Origin: an uncultured Saprospiraceae bacterium
GTDB lineage: Bacteria > Bacteroidota > Bacteroidia > Chitinophagales > Saprospiraceae
DNA: 46,888 nucleotides
Assembly: GCA_938016265.1 (NCBI GenBank)
Contig: CALLWB010000066.1
Location: 1-46,888 of the forward strand
Reading direction: 5' to 3'
Every line of letters begins with the position of its first letter. The first letter of the stretch is position 1. The translations under genes were made by a program, and so were the position numbers. The notes below the pieces were generated by a model, which was not told where the DNA came from, ran no database searches, and saw only the letters and a list, made by a program, of their open reading frames with translations. Below are positions 1 through 9,596 of this stretch, piece after piece.

Positions 1-1
1 T

Positions 2-3000
2 ACCTGTCTAGCATTAGTTACTGTATTAGACAATACACCACCAACAGCAATGTGCAAAAACATAACTGTACCATTGAATGCTAGTGGAATGGTTTCCATT
101 ACAGAAGCAGACATAGACAATGGTTCAACAGACAATTGTGGCGTTGCTTCTCTTTCTATAGATAATGCTTCTTTTAATTGTAATAATATCGGAGCAAACA
201 CAGTAATTTTGACCGTAACAGATGTAAATGGAAACACTTCTACTTGTAGCGCCACGGTAACGGTAGAAGACAATGAAGCCCCAACTTTCGCCACCTGTCC
301 TACTAACCAAACCGTGAATAATGTCCCAGGAGATTGCTCTGCGCTAGTTTCATGGGCAATACCTACCGTCGATGACAACTGTTCCACATCCAATCCAGTA
401 TTCAACGCACCAGGTGTAAATGTATTTGCATTTGGATCAAGTGCGCTTGGATTATTCCCAGTGGGAACAACTACTGTATCTATGACAGTAACAGACGAAC
501 ATGGAAACTCATCAAGTTGTTCCTTCGATATTACGGTCAATGATATTGAACCACCTACCATTACCAATTGTCCTGCAGATATTATTGTGAATAATGATCC
601 TGGTCAATGCGATGCTGAAGTTATGTACGGAGTAATTACAGCAAGTGACAATTGCTCAGGTGTAATTTTGGATGCAACTACAGGACACGATATCCAGGGA
701 GAAACATTCCCAGTTGGAACAACCATGGTTAGTTTCCTAGCTACGGATGCTTCAGGATTGACATCCACTTGTAGTTTTAATGTCACCGTTAATGACAATG
801 AAGATCCAACAATTGCTTGTCCTGGAGATATAACTCAAACAGCAGATGCAGGAGTTTGCGGGGCAACCGTTATGCTAGGAAATGCAACTTCTACGGACAA
901 TTGTTTAGGCGAAGTAGTTTCAAATGACGCTCCAGCCTTATTCCCTGTTGGAGTAACTACCGTAATATGGACGGCGACAGATGTTGCTGGCAATACTGCT
1001 ACCTGTACGCAGATAGTCACAATTACAGACGATGAGGCGCCAACGATTGTATGCCCAACACCTGTCAATCAAACAGCAGATACAGGTGCCTGCGAAGCAA
1101 CCAATGTGGACTTAGGAATGCCGATGAGTGAGGATAATTGTCCAGGGTCTACCGTTGCTAATGATGCACCGAGTTCCTTCCCTGTTGGTACAACAACGGT
1201 AACATGGACAGTGACTGATGCCGCTGGTAATACTGCAACCTGTGAACAACTGGTAACAATTACAGACGATGAAGATCCAACGATTGCTTGCCCAGCACCT
1301 GTCAATCAAACAGCCGATGCAGGAGCTTGCGAAGCAACCAATGTGGACTTAGGTACACCAATGACGGATGATAATTGCGCAGTGTCTGCGGTTGCTAATG
1401 ATGCACCAAATTCCTATCCAGTTGGAACCACAACTGTCACTTGGACCGTAACGGATGCAGCTGGTAATACCGCAACTTGTGAACAACTGGTAACTATCAC
1501 TGATGATGAAGATCCAACAATTACTTGCCCAGCACCTGTCAATCAATCGGCAGATGCAGGAGCGTGCGATGCCGGAAGTGTTGATTTAGGAATGCCAACT
1601 AGTGCTGACAATTGTGCTGGTTCTATGGTAACGAATGATGCACCAGCCTCCTACCCTGTTGGTACAACAACTGTAACCTGGACTGTAACAGACGCTGCGG
1701 GGACCACAGCAACTTGTGCACAAGTAGTAACAATAACGGACGATGAAAACCCAACGATTGCTTGTCCAGCACCCATAACTCTAACCGCAGATGCAGGAGC
1801 TTGTGCAGCTACAAATTGTAGTCCGACGTTTGTAAAAACATATGGGGCAGGCAATCTGGATGAAGCGGGAAGTGTTGTTCTTCCTATGTCAGGAAGCACA
1901 AATCTTCTAGTAGCAGGATATCGACAGGATAGTTCGCTATTAATTATGATAGACGAAAATGGCGAGCTCATCTGGGAACGAACCTTTAAATTTGGGAACA
2001 CCTCAGAACAGATTACTAATATGATTTTTGATTCAAATAATAATTTGATCATTGGAGGACAGGCTGCATCAGGGGCTTTCAATAAAGGTTTTGTTTTTAA
2101 ATACAACTATACGACAAACACCATACTCTGGACGAAATCCTTGAATGGTATTAACACAAATGTCTTTAGCATTTTAGAGCCAGGAGCTGCAAGTGACTAT
2201 ATAATAGTTACAAGAATGGATCAAGCCTCTTCTCCTGGTTTGTTTGATGACGCCACCTTCCTCGAACTGGATAGAACCACAGGAGCATTCACAGGAAATC
2301 TAAACCGAAATTATAACTTTGGTTCCAGTGAGACCTTTTTATCCGCTCAGATTTACAACAACCATATTTATACAAGTGGTCGGTATACTAGTGGTGTAAA
2401 CTTTGCTAAATTCAGAGGGTCAAATTCTAAATTTGATTTGGCAGGAAATGAAATTTGGTCGAGGATGAATTTAATACCAATTGCTCAAAATGCCAGAATG
2501 TATGCAGGCGATTTCACTATTGATAATGACTCGATAATTACTTCGTATTATGGGGATGACAATGGTACCAATGGAGGTACAAGTGACTTCTTTGTAAGTA
2601 AAGCCGACATAGATGGTAATATCGATTGGGCCAACAAATATACAGTCGCAGGCTTTAATACTATCCTGGTTAGCAAAATCGTAGCCGTTAGCGATGGATA
2701 TGTAATACAAGGAGCAAACCGAGTAAATAGTCCATTGCGATACTTCTTGTCTAAAATAGATAAGGATGGTAACGAGGTTTGGACAAAAAGTTACTTCAAT
2801 TCTTCTAATGATGGATCATTATTGCGAAATCAACAATTAGCAGTTCAAAACGATTATCTAGTCTTTACAGGATTCACAGAGACAATTGGAAGTAACAAAG
2901 ACCTATTTATTGTAAAAACAGATGCTCAAGGAGGGATCAATGACAATTGCGTTCTTGTCAATCAACTTAGCGTGACAACAACATCAATTGCCAACCCAAC

Positions 3001-6000
3001 AGATGATCAGATGAATCTAATCATCTACCCTTCTCCAACAACACTTAGTAACGAGAATCTAACAGAACAGGCCTCCTTCCTTGAAGAGACTTCTCATTGT
3101 GAGGAATCTTGTACGCCGATCATTTTAGGAGTGCCAATTGCGGCAGACAACTGTACGGGATCTGTAATATCAAATGATGCTCCATTATCCTACCCAGTTG
3201 GAACTACAGCAGTAACCTGGACCGTAACAGACGCAGCAGGAAACACAGCAACTTGCGAGCAACTTGTAACCGTAACGGATGACGAAGATCCAACGATTAC
3301 TTGTCCAGCAGCAATAAATCAAACAGCAGATGCTGGTGCTTGCGAAGCGACCAATGTTGCTCTAGGAACACCGATGAGCGATGACAATTGTCCGGGCTCT
3401 ACCGTTACGAATGATGCTCCTGCTGCTTATCCTGTAGGAACTACGACAGTAACATGGACCATAACAGATGCTGCTGGTAACTCCGCAACTTGCGAGCAAC
3501 TTGTAACAATAACGGATGATGAAAATCCGACTATTGCTTGCCCGGCTCCTGTCAACCAAACAGCAGACACCGGATCATGTGAAGCAGCAAGTGTTGATTT
3601 AGGAATGCCAATTAGTGCTGACAATTGTCCTGGTTCTATGGTAACGAATGATGCACCAACCTCCTACCCTGTTGGTACAACTACAGTTACATGGACCATA
3701 ACAGACGCTGCTGGTAACACAGCAACTTGTGCACAAGAAGTAACAATTACAGATGATGAAAATCCAATGATTACTTGCCCAGCACCTGTCAACCAAACAG
3801 CAGATACCGGATCATGTGAAGCAGCAAATGTGGACTTAGGAATGCCAACTAGTTCAGACAATTGCCCAGGTTCTATAGTAACAAATGATGCACCTGCTTC
3901 CTACCCAGTTGGAACTACAGCAGTAACCTGGACCGTAACAGACGCAGCAGGAAACACAGCAACTTGCGAGCAACTTGTAACCGTAACGGATGACGAAGAT
4001 CCAACGATTACTTGTCCCGCAGCAATAAATCAAACAGCAGATGCTGGTGCTTGCGAAGCGACCAATGTTGCTCTAGGAACACCGATGAGCGATGACAATT
4101 GTCCTGGCTCTACCGTTACGAATGATGCTCCTGCTGCTTATCCTGTAGGAACTACGACAGTAACATGGACCATAACAGATGCTGCTGGTAACTCCGCTAC
4201 TTGCGAGCAACTTGTAACAATAACGGATGATGAAAATCCGACTATTGCTTGCCCGGCTCCTGTCAACCAAACGACAGATACCGGATCATGTGAAGCAGCA
4301 AGTGTTGATTTAGGAATGCCAATTAGTGCTGACAATTGTCCTGGTTCTATGGTAACGAATGACGCACCGACCTTCTACCCTGTTGGTACAACTACAGTTA
4401 CCTGGACAGTAACGGATGCAGTAGGAAATTCGGCGACCTGTGAACAGGTGGTTACCATAACGGATGATGAAGCACCTACCTATGCTGGGTGCCCAAGCAA
4501 CCAAAGTATCGATGCTGTTACTGGAGATTGTTCTGCTTTAGCAGGATGGGAATTCCCAACAGTAGATGACAATTGTGGTGTAGCAAGTACCGTTTTCAGC
4601 GCTCCTGGAGTAAATATTCTCCCTTTTGGTTCTAATGCATTTGGATTATTCCCAGTAGGAACTACAGCTGTTACCATGACGGTAACTGATGTAAATGGAA
4701 ACATAGCTACTTGCTCATTCGATATAACAGTCAATGATACACAAGTACCTATTATCACGAATTGCCCAGGGGATATTGTTGTAGATAATGACCCAGGACA
4801 ATGTGATGCAGATGTTATGTATGGTATTATTACTGCAAGTGACAACTGTCCAGGGGTATTCCTAGATGCAACCACTGGTCATAGTATCGAAGGGGAAACA
4901 TTCCCAATAGGTACAACAATGGTTAGTTTCCTTGCAACGGATGCTTCAGGATTAACAACTACCTGTAGTTTCAGTGTCACGGTAAATGACAATGAGGCAC
5001 CAACGATAGCTTGTCCGGGAGATATCAGCCAATCAGCGGACCAAGGAATGTGCGAAGCCACTGTGAATTTAGGAGACCCAACCACCACTGACAACTGTGC
5101 AGTGATGGGAGTTAGCAACGACGCACCTGCTTCTTTCCCTGTTGGAATGACAACTGTTACCTGGACAGTAACGGATGCAGCGGGGAATACAGCAACTTGT
5201 GCACAGATAGTAACTATCACTGACGATGAAGCACCGATGCTTGTATGCCCTGATGACATTAGTCAATCTGCAGATACAGGATTGTGTGAAGCGACAAGTG
5301 TAGATCTTAGAACTACCACTAGTTCTGACAACTGTCAGGTTGCGTCTGTTACGAATAATGCCCCAAGTTCTTATCCCGTTGGTACAACATCAGTAATTTG
5401 GACCGCCACAGATGCAGCTGGGAACACCACAACCTGCGAGCAATTGGTCACAATTACCGATGACGAAGATCCTAAACTGACTTGTCCTGACGACCTCAAT
5501 CTATCAGCAGATGCTGGAGCTTGCGAAGCGACAAACGTAAACTTAGGCCAGGCAACAAATTCTGATAACTGTCCGGGAGCAACTGTTTCTAATAATGCAC
5601 CAGCTTCGTTCCCAGTAGGTACAACTATGGTAACTTGGACAGCCACGGATGCAGCGGGTAATACATCAACTTGTACACAATTAGTTACGGTAACAGATAA
5701 TGAACATCCTATGCTTGCTTGCCCTGCCAATGTTAATGCGTCTACCGATGCAGGAACGTGCGTAGCAACAAATGTAAACTTAGGAACACCATCAAATTCA
5801 GACAATTGTCCTGGAGTTGTTCTTACTAATAATGCACCGGCTACTTATTCGTTAGGTACAACATCAGTAATTTGGACAGCAACAGATGCTAATGGAAACA
5901 CCAATACTTGTGAGCAATTGGTTATTGTAAAAGATGGGGAAGCTCCTGTCGTACCAAGTATAGCAAATGTCTCTGAAGAATGCAATGCAACAGTTACCGC

Positions 6001-8668
6001 ACCTATTGCGATGGATAACTGCGCAGGACCAATAACTGGTACTACCGCTGATCCATTGACCTATACTACACAGGGAACATATACTATTACCTGGACATTT
6101 AATGATGGAAATGGGAATACAAGTACTGCCAGTCAGATGGTGGAAGTTGATGATCAAACAGCACCAGTACCTGATATGGCAATGCTGGCAAATGTCGTTG
6201 GAGAATGCAGTGCAACAGCAACCCCTCCAACTGCTACAGACAATTGTGAAGGTAGCATCACAGCAACTACTACTGATATAACCACTTATACTACACAAGG
6301 TACTTATTCAGTTACCTGGAATTATGATGATGGAAATGGGAATACCCACTCGCAAACACAGACGATCATTGTGGATGATGTAACTCCACCGACTGCAGTT
6401 TGCCAAAACATTTTGGTGACACTTGACGCAGCAGGCAATGGCAGTATTACTGCAGCAGACATTGAGTCTGGAAGCAATGACAACTGTACGGCGTCTTCCA
6501 ACCTAACCTACTCTATTGATGTATCCAGTTTTGATTGTTCCAATGTTGGAGCCAATACGGTGATACTCACAGTTGATGATGGAAATGGGAATGTTGGCAC
6601 TTGTTCAGCGATGGTGACTGTTGAAGGATTGGATGCTGACCAGGATGGTTATAGCCTTTGTGAAGGAGATTGTAACGATAATGATGCTACTGTCTATAAT
6701 GGTGCACCAGAACTTTGTGATGGAATTGATAATAACTGCAATGGTTCCATCGATGAGCCTAGTAATATCAATACGCATTATGAATGGATTCAGGCAGTAC
6801 GATTTAATGATCTAAACAATATATCTGGAAACAATGGAGGGTATGCAGATTTCACAAATTTAAGTGCTACCGTTTCTACTGGAGAGACGCACACCATACG
6901 TTTGACGCCGGGATTCTCCGGTCAACGTTATGTTGAAAAATGGAGAGTTTATATTGATTATAATCAAGATGGTATTTTCCAACATCCACAGGAACGAGTT
7001 GCTCAAGCATCCGGTAAATGGCCAAAAAACAGAAACATTACCATACCGAATAATGCTCAAAGTGGGCCAACACGCATGCGGGTTATCATGAGTTACGGAG
7101 GACACAAGTTCCCATGTAGTGACAATTTTTATGGGGAAGTGGAAGATTACACCATAATAATTAACTCTTGTAATAACGTGACTTCAGGTGGCAGCATTAC
7201 CGACCATGAGACCGTTTGTCCTGACATGAATGATCCTTCAATGATGACCAATACTGCACTTCCTTCAGGTGGAAGTGGAGCACTTGAATACATTTGGATG
7301 AAGAGCACGAATGGCAGCACACCACCAAGCCAGAATTCTAATAATTGGACGTTGATATCAGGCGCTACTGGAGCAGGTTACGATCCTGGACCAATTTCGC
7401 AGACCACTTGGTATATACGTTGTGCAAGAAGGAATGGATGTACCGCTTATCTTGGAGAATCGAATGTAATACGGAAAAAATACAAATCCAATTGCTGTGA
7501 TAATGTAACTGCAGGCGGTAGTATTGGAGATGATGAAACGCTATGTCCTGATATGAATGATCCTGATTTGATTACGAATATTACCTATCCATCAGGTGGT
7601 AGTGGCGCATTAGAATATCAATGGTTTAGAAGTACAACTACGAATACGCCTCCTGGGCCATCTATGAATGGCTGGACGTTGATAAATGGAGCGACAAATG
7701 CTAATCACAATCCAGGTCCAATATCACAGACTACCTGGTACCTGCGTTGCTCAAGAAGAAGTGGCTGTACGGATTATCTAGGAGAATCGAACATTGTCGA
7801 AAAGACCTTTATTCCAAGTTGCGATATATACTGTGATGCGCAAGGAATTAGCACCACCTACGAATGGATCAGAAAAGTACGAGTGGGTTGGATCAACAAT
7901 AATTCTGGTAACGATGGTGGGTATGGAGACTACACACATCTTACTACGAACGTCCAGAAAGGAAACAGTTATTACACGCAGTTAAGACCTGGATTTGCTG
8001 GATCTTCTTATAGAGAATATTGGAAAGTTTGGGTGGATTGGAACCAAGATGGTCTATTTGATCCTTACTATGAATTAGCGCTTTATGGAAATGGGTATGG
8101 TACTTTACATGGCAATATTTACGTGCCAAATTGGGCAAGCAATGGGCCTACACGTATGCGCGTTGCGATGAAGTACGGAGGATACCCGCACCCATGCGAA
8201 ACATTTGGAGAAGGTGAAGTAGAAGATTATACCTTGAATGTTGTTAATCCATGGTCGAAAGAAGGAGCGGCAATTGTTTCTACTCCTACTCCATTAGATC
8301 CTGAGCAGCAGTTATTGTCTGATCTTAAAGACAAATCATTGACTGTTGTTTCTAAGGATGAGGATAGAGTTGCCCCTACTGAGACTGGTGTAGACGAGCA
8401 ATTTACGTCTGAATTAGAGGAAATTAGTATCGCTGTTTATCCTAATCCTGCTGCTGACTATGCAATTGTTAAGATGCAGGCAGTAGGAGAAGATGGCGTA
8501 CTTACTATTTTTAATCAGATGGGGCGGGTGATGTATACCAAGCAACTCACCAACGGGCAGGACTTATTACGAATTGAGCTAGATGATCGATTTGTAGATG
8601 GGACTTATTTGGTGACGGTTGGTTCTGAAGGAAGACGCGAGACCAAACAGCTTATTGTTGTGCGATAG
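2..8668 (+). CDS. Giant secreted HYR-repeat adhesin with GEVED domains and T9SS sorting domain (5' end outside window)
   Basis: The frame is open from base 2 with no stop, and the first codons already read as the end of a repeat, so the true start lies upstream; the first ATG at 50 is internal. About 22 HYR-like Ig repeats run to about 6625, most of 79 residues with the signatures DDNCPG, YPVGTTTVTWT, DAAGNTATC and VTITDDE. A MopE-like acidic metal-binding segment follows (6629-6757, DADQDGY, DGIDNNCNG), then GEVED domain 1 (about 6773-7165), two similar Cys-containing Ig-like modules (7166-7830), GEVED domain 2 (about 7855-8245) and a T9SS C-terminal sorting domain (about 8427-8665, VYPNPAADY). 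Known families suggest a cell-surface or secreted adhesin exported by T9SS, with Ca2+ binding likely but inferred. A propeller-like insert splits one HYR repeat. A strong terminator follows, so the gene is transcriptionally separate from the sigma-factor locus downstream. Confidence 0.93.
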   Translation, partial: TCLALVTVLDNTPPTAMCKNITVPLNASGMVSITEADIDNGSTDNCGVASLSIDNASFNCNNIGANTVILTVTDVNGNTSTCSATVTVEDNEAPTFATCPTNQTVNNVPGDCSALVSWAIPTVDDNCSTSNPVFNAPGVNVFAFGSSALGLFPVGTTTVSMTVTDEHGNSSSCSFDITVNDIEPPTITNCPADIIVNNDPGQCDAEVMYGVITASDNCSGVILDATTGHDIQGETFPVGTTMVSFLATDASGLTSTCSFNVTVNDNEDPTIACPGDITQTADAGVCGATVMLGNATSTDNCLGEVVSNDAPALFPVGVTTVIWTATDVAGNTATCTQIVTITDDEAPTIVCPTPVNQTADTGACEATNVDLGMPMSEDNCPGSTVANDAPSSFPVGTTTVTWTVTDAAGNTATCEQLVTITDDEDPTIACPAPVNQTADAGACEATNVDLGTPMTDDNCAVSAVANDAPNSYPVGTTTVTWTVTDAAGNTATCEQLVTITDDEDPTITCPAPVNQSADAGACDAGSVDLGMPTSADNCAGSMVTNDAPASYPVGTTTVTWTVTDAAGTTATCAQVVTITDDENPTIACPAPITLTADAGACAATNCSPTFVKTYGAGNLDEAGSVVLPMSGSTNLLVAGYRQDSSLLIMIDENGELIWERTFKFGNTSEQITNMIFDSNNNLIIGGQAASGAFNKGFVFKYNYTTNTILWTKSLNGINTNVFSILEPGAASDYIIVTRMDQASSPGLFDDATFLELDRTTGAFTGNLNRNYNFGSSETFLSAQIYNNHIYTSGRYTSGVNFAKFRGSNSKFDLAGNEIWSRMNLIPIAQNARMYAGDFTIDNDSIITSYYGDDNGTNGGTSDFFVSKADIDGNIDWANKYTVAGFNTILVSKIVAVSDGYVIQGANRVNSPLRYFLSKIDKDGNEVWTKSYFNSSNDGSLLRNQQLAVQNDYLVFTGFTETIGSNKDLFIVKTDAQGGINDNCVLVNQLSVTTTSIANPTDDQMNLIIYPSPTTLSNENLTEQASFLEETSHCEESCTPIILGVPIAADNCTGSVISNDAPLSYPVGTTAVTWTVTDAAGNTATCEQLVTVTDDEDPTITCPAAINQTADAGACEATNVALGTPMSDDNCPGSTVTNDAPAAYPVGTTTVTWTITDAAGNSATCEQLVTITDDENPTIACPAPVNQTADTGSCEAASVDLGMPISADNCPGSMVTNDAPTSYPVGTTTVTWTITDAAGNTATCAQEVTITDDENPMITCPAPVNQTADTGSCEAANVDLGMPTSSDNCPGSIVTNDAPASYPVGTTAVTWTVTDAAGNTATCEQLVTVTDDEDPTITCPAAINQTADAGACEATNVALGTPMSDDNCPGSTVTNDAPAAYPVGTTTVTWTITDAAGNSATCEQLVTITDDENPTIACPAPVNQTTDTGSCEAASVDLGMPISADNCPGSMVTNDAPTFYPVGTTTVTWTVTDAVGNSATCEQVVTITDDEAPTYAGCPSNQSIDAVTGDCSALAGWEFPTVDDNCGVASTVFSAPGVNILPFGSNAFGLFPVGTTAVTMTVTDVNGNIATCSFDITVNDTQVPIITNCPGDIVVDNDPGQCDADVMYGIITASDNCPGVFLDATTGHSIEGETFPIGTTMVSFLATDASGLTTTCSFSVTVNDNEAPTIACPGDISQSADQGMCEATVNLGDPTTTDNCAVMGVSNDAPASFPVGMTTVTWTVTDAAGNTATCAQIVTITDDEAPMLVCPDDISQSADTGLCEATSVDLRTTTSSDNCQVASVTNNAPSSYPVGTTSVIWTATDAAGNTTTCEQLVTITDDEDPKLTCPDDLNLSADAGACEATNVNLGQATNSDNCPGATVSNNAPASFPVGTTMVTWTATDAAGNTSTCTQLVTVTDNEHPMLACPANVNASTDAGTCVATNVNLGTPSNSDNCPGVVLTNNAPATYSLGTTSVIWTATDANGNTNTCEQLVIVKDGEAPVVPSIANVSEECNATVTAPIAMDNCAGPITGTTADPLTYTTQGTYTITWTFNDGNGNTSTASQMVEVDDQTAPVPDMAMLANVVGECSATATPPTATDNCEGSITATTTDITTYTTQGTYSVTWNYDDGNGNTHSQTQTIIVDDVTPPTAVCQNILVTLDAAGNGSITAADIESGSNDNCTASSNLTYSIDVSSFDCSNVGANTVILTVDDGNGNVGTCSAMVTVEGLDADQDGYSLCEGDCNDNDATVYNGAPELCDGIDNNCNGSIDEPSNINTHYEWIQAVRFNDLNNISGNNGGYADFTNLSATVSTGETHTIRLTPGFSGQRYVEKWRVYIDYNQDGIFQHPQERVAQASGKWPKNRNITIPNNAQSGPTRMRVIMSYGGHKFPCSDNFYGEVEDYTIIINSCNNVTSGGSITDHETVCPDMNDPSMMTNTALPSGGSGALEYIWMKSTNGSTPPSQNSNNWTLISGATGAGYDPGPISQTTWYIRCARRNGCTAYLGESNVIRKKYKSNCCDNVTAGGSIGDDETLCPDMNDPDLITNITYPSGGSGALEYQWFRSTTTNTPPGPSMNGWTLINGATNANHNPGPISQTTWYLRCSRRSGCTDYLGESNIVEKTFIPSCDIYCDAQGISTTYEWIRKVRVGWINNNSGNDGGYGDYTHLTTNVQKGNSYYTQLRPGFAGSSYREYWKVWVDWNQDGLFDPYYELALYGNGYGTLHGNIYVPNWASNGPTRMRVAMKYGGYPHPCETFGEGEVEDYTLNVVNPWSKEGAAIVSTPTPLDPEQQLLSDLKDKSLTVVSKDEDRVAPTETGVDEQFTSELEEISIAVYPNPAADYAIVKMQAVGEDGVLTIFNQMGRVMYTKQLTNGQDLLRIELDDRFVDGTYLVTVGSEGRRETKQLIVVR
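1817..3118 (+). other. Seven-unit propeller-like domain inserted inside an HYR repeat
   Basis: The eighth HYR repeat reads normally to TADAGACAATN, breaks, and resumes as LGVPIAADNCTG about 434 residues later. The inserted part has no HYR signature. It contains seven units of the kind W-x-K-(S/T)-Y ... IVGG/IQGA ... FxxKxDxDGN, with unit starts at FVKTYG, IWERTF, LWTKSL, LNRNYN, IWSRMN, DWANKY and VWTKSY, matching the blade pattern of the giant protein at 42572-46888. It ends in a Ser/Thr/Glu-rich linker with Cys residues (ETSHCEESC). The frame is kept throughout. No terminal inverted repeats or target duplications are visible. I infer domain insertion by recombination; an assembly chimera is the alternative. 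Confidence 0.75.
3190..4406 (+). repeat. Recent 711-bp tandem duplication of three HYR repeats
   Basis: Bases 3190-3695 and 3901-4406 are nearly identical: I count nine differences over about 505 positions. The offset is 711 bases, exactly three 79-residue HYR units, so the frame is kept. Identity ends abruptly on both sides. This is the most recent expansion step in the array. Confidence 0.85.
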
Positions 8669-8715
8669 TTGAAGTTTTGATAACTAGAAACAACTACATG
8701 AGTTATTTCTAGTTT

Positions 8716-8747
8716 GGGGCAGCACTTTTTTGTGCTGCCCCTTTTTT
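8716..8747 (+). terminator. Rho-independent terminator of the HYR adhesin gene
   Basis: A perfect 10-bp GC-rich stem (GGGGCAGCAC / GTGCTGCCCC) with a T6 loop is followed at once by six T residues. It lies 47 bases after the stop codon of the adhesin gene. The 237 bases from here to the sigma-factor start hold no other gene that I can see. Confidence 0.95.
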
Positions 8748-8984
8748 ATTTCCAAAAGGAAATGACATGCCTCCTGCTATTTCAACGTTTCACTTTATAG
8801 TTGATTGAAAGTCATGTTGTTCATTTCTATATTCCTAAGCAAAAATGAATTGTAAACTGGTGGCTTTTTGTTTTACAAAGAATTATATCTTTAGATGGAA
8901 GTTGATTATTCGTCTTGAATAATTTTCAGAAACTTGAAGGTACATATAGAATATTCCAAGTCCTTTACTTAGATTAGTTTAATT

Positions 8985-9500
8985 ATGAAATTCAGTTTAC
9001 AAGATATATTTCAACAAAACTATTCCTCCCTTTGCAATTATGCCACTGCACTTGTAAAGGATCGACATGCCGCTGAAGATATTGTCCAGTCTGTTTTTGT
9101 CCAATTGTGGGAAAACGTAAAAATAGAGCACCTTGAAAATCCAGCACCCTATCTCCTAAAATGTGTGCGGTACAAATGTATAGACTACCTAAGAAATCCA
9201 AGACGAAAACAAGAGGTATTCCCTAAGAGCTTACCTGATATTGGGACAGAAGAAACTACTAATCTAAAGGAGGAGGATATCTTGCCTCTATTGCACTATT
9301 TTGCGAGCAAACTGCCTGTAAAAATGCGGCAGGTATTTTTGTTGAGTCGACAACAAAAGATGACTTATAGGGAAATAGCTCAAGAACTGAATATCTCTAT
9401 CAAAACGGTGGAGAACCAAATGGGAACTGCGCTAAAAAAATTGAGAATTCTCTTGAAGGAGTATCACTACTTACCGGTTTTGGTGCTTTTTTTACAATAA
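8985..9500 (+). CDS. ECF RNA polymerase sigma factor, FecI-like (Bacteroidota expansion type)
   Basis: This is a 171-residue sigma-70 family factor of the extracytoplasmic function group. Region 2 lies at about residues 7-74 (YATALVKDRHAAEDIVQSVF, then YLLKCVRYKCIDYLR) and region 4 at about 102-156 (LPVKMRQVFLLSRQQKMTYREIA with the helix-turn-helix ISIKTVENQ). Size and motifs fit the family that directs RNA polymerase to TonB-receptor operons. The next gene is a FecR-type regulator and the third a TonB receptor with an STN signalling domain, so the likely job is switching on this uptake locus when the receptor signals. The last twelve residues are strikingly hydrophobic. ATG at 8985 keeps the whole of region 2. 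A TATCTTTA at 8886 resembles a Bacteroidota -7 box, but no -33 element is correctly spaced. Confidence 0.92.
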   Translation: MKFSLQDIFQQNYSSLCNYATALVKDRHAAEDIVQSVFVQLWENVKIEHLENPAPYLLKCVRYKCIDYLRNPRRKQEVFPKSLPDIGTEETTNLKEEDILPLLHYFASKLPVKMRQVFLLSRQQKMTYREIAQELNISIKTVENQMGTALKKLRILLKEYHYLPVLVLFLQ

Positions 9501-9516
9501 ATTTGGTCTACATTTT

Positions 9517-9545
9517 ATCCCTGACTAGGGGTATCCCTGTTTTTT
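9517..9545 (+). promoter_or_regulatory. Two overlapping hairpins between sigma and fecR genes (possible attenuator)
   Basis: Hairpin A pairs 9517-9522 with 9527-9532 (ATCCCT/AGGGGT, loop GACT). Hairpin B pairs 9527-9530 with 9535-9538 (AGGG/CCCT, loop GTAT) and is followed by G and six T residues. They share 9527-9530, so only one can form at a time, as in a terminator/antiterminator pair. Both stems are short, so this is tentative. Confidence 0.35.
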
Positions 9546-9596
9546 ATCGAGTTATAAGTAATCGCGGCCTTTTTGCTGCACTAAAACAGATTGCTT

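Noticed and set aside
1817-3118. The HYR insert as a mobile element or intein
   Set aside because: No inverted ends, target duplication, transposase, or intein splice or homing motifs; it reads as a structural propeller domain.
3362-4335. Repeated 65-codon minus-strand frames through the HYR array
   Set aside because: They recur with the repeat period and are only the complement of the HYR units; the plus-strand frame is continuous and clearly protein-like.
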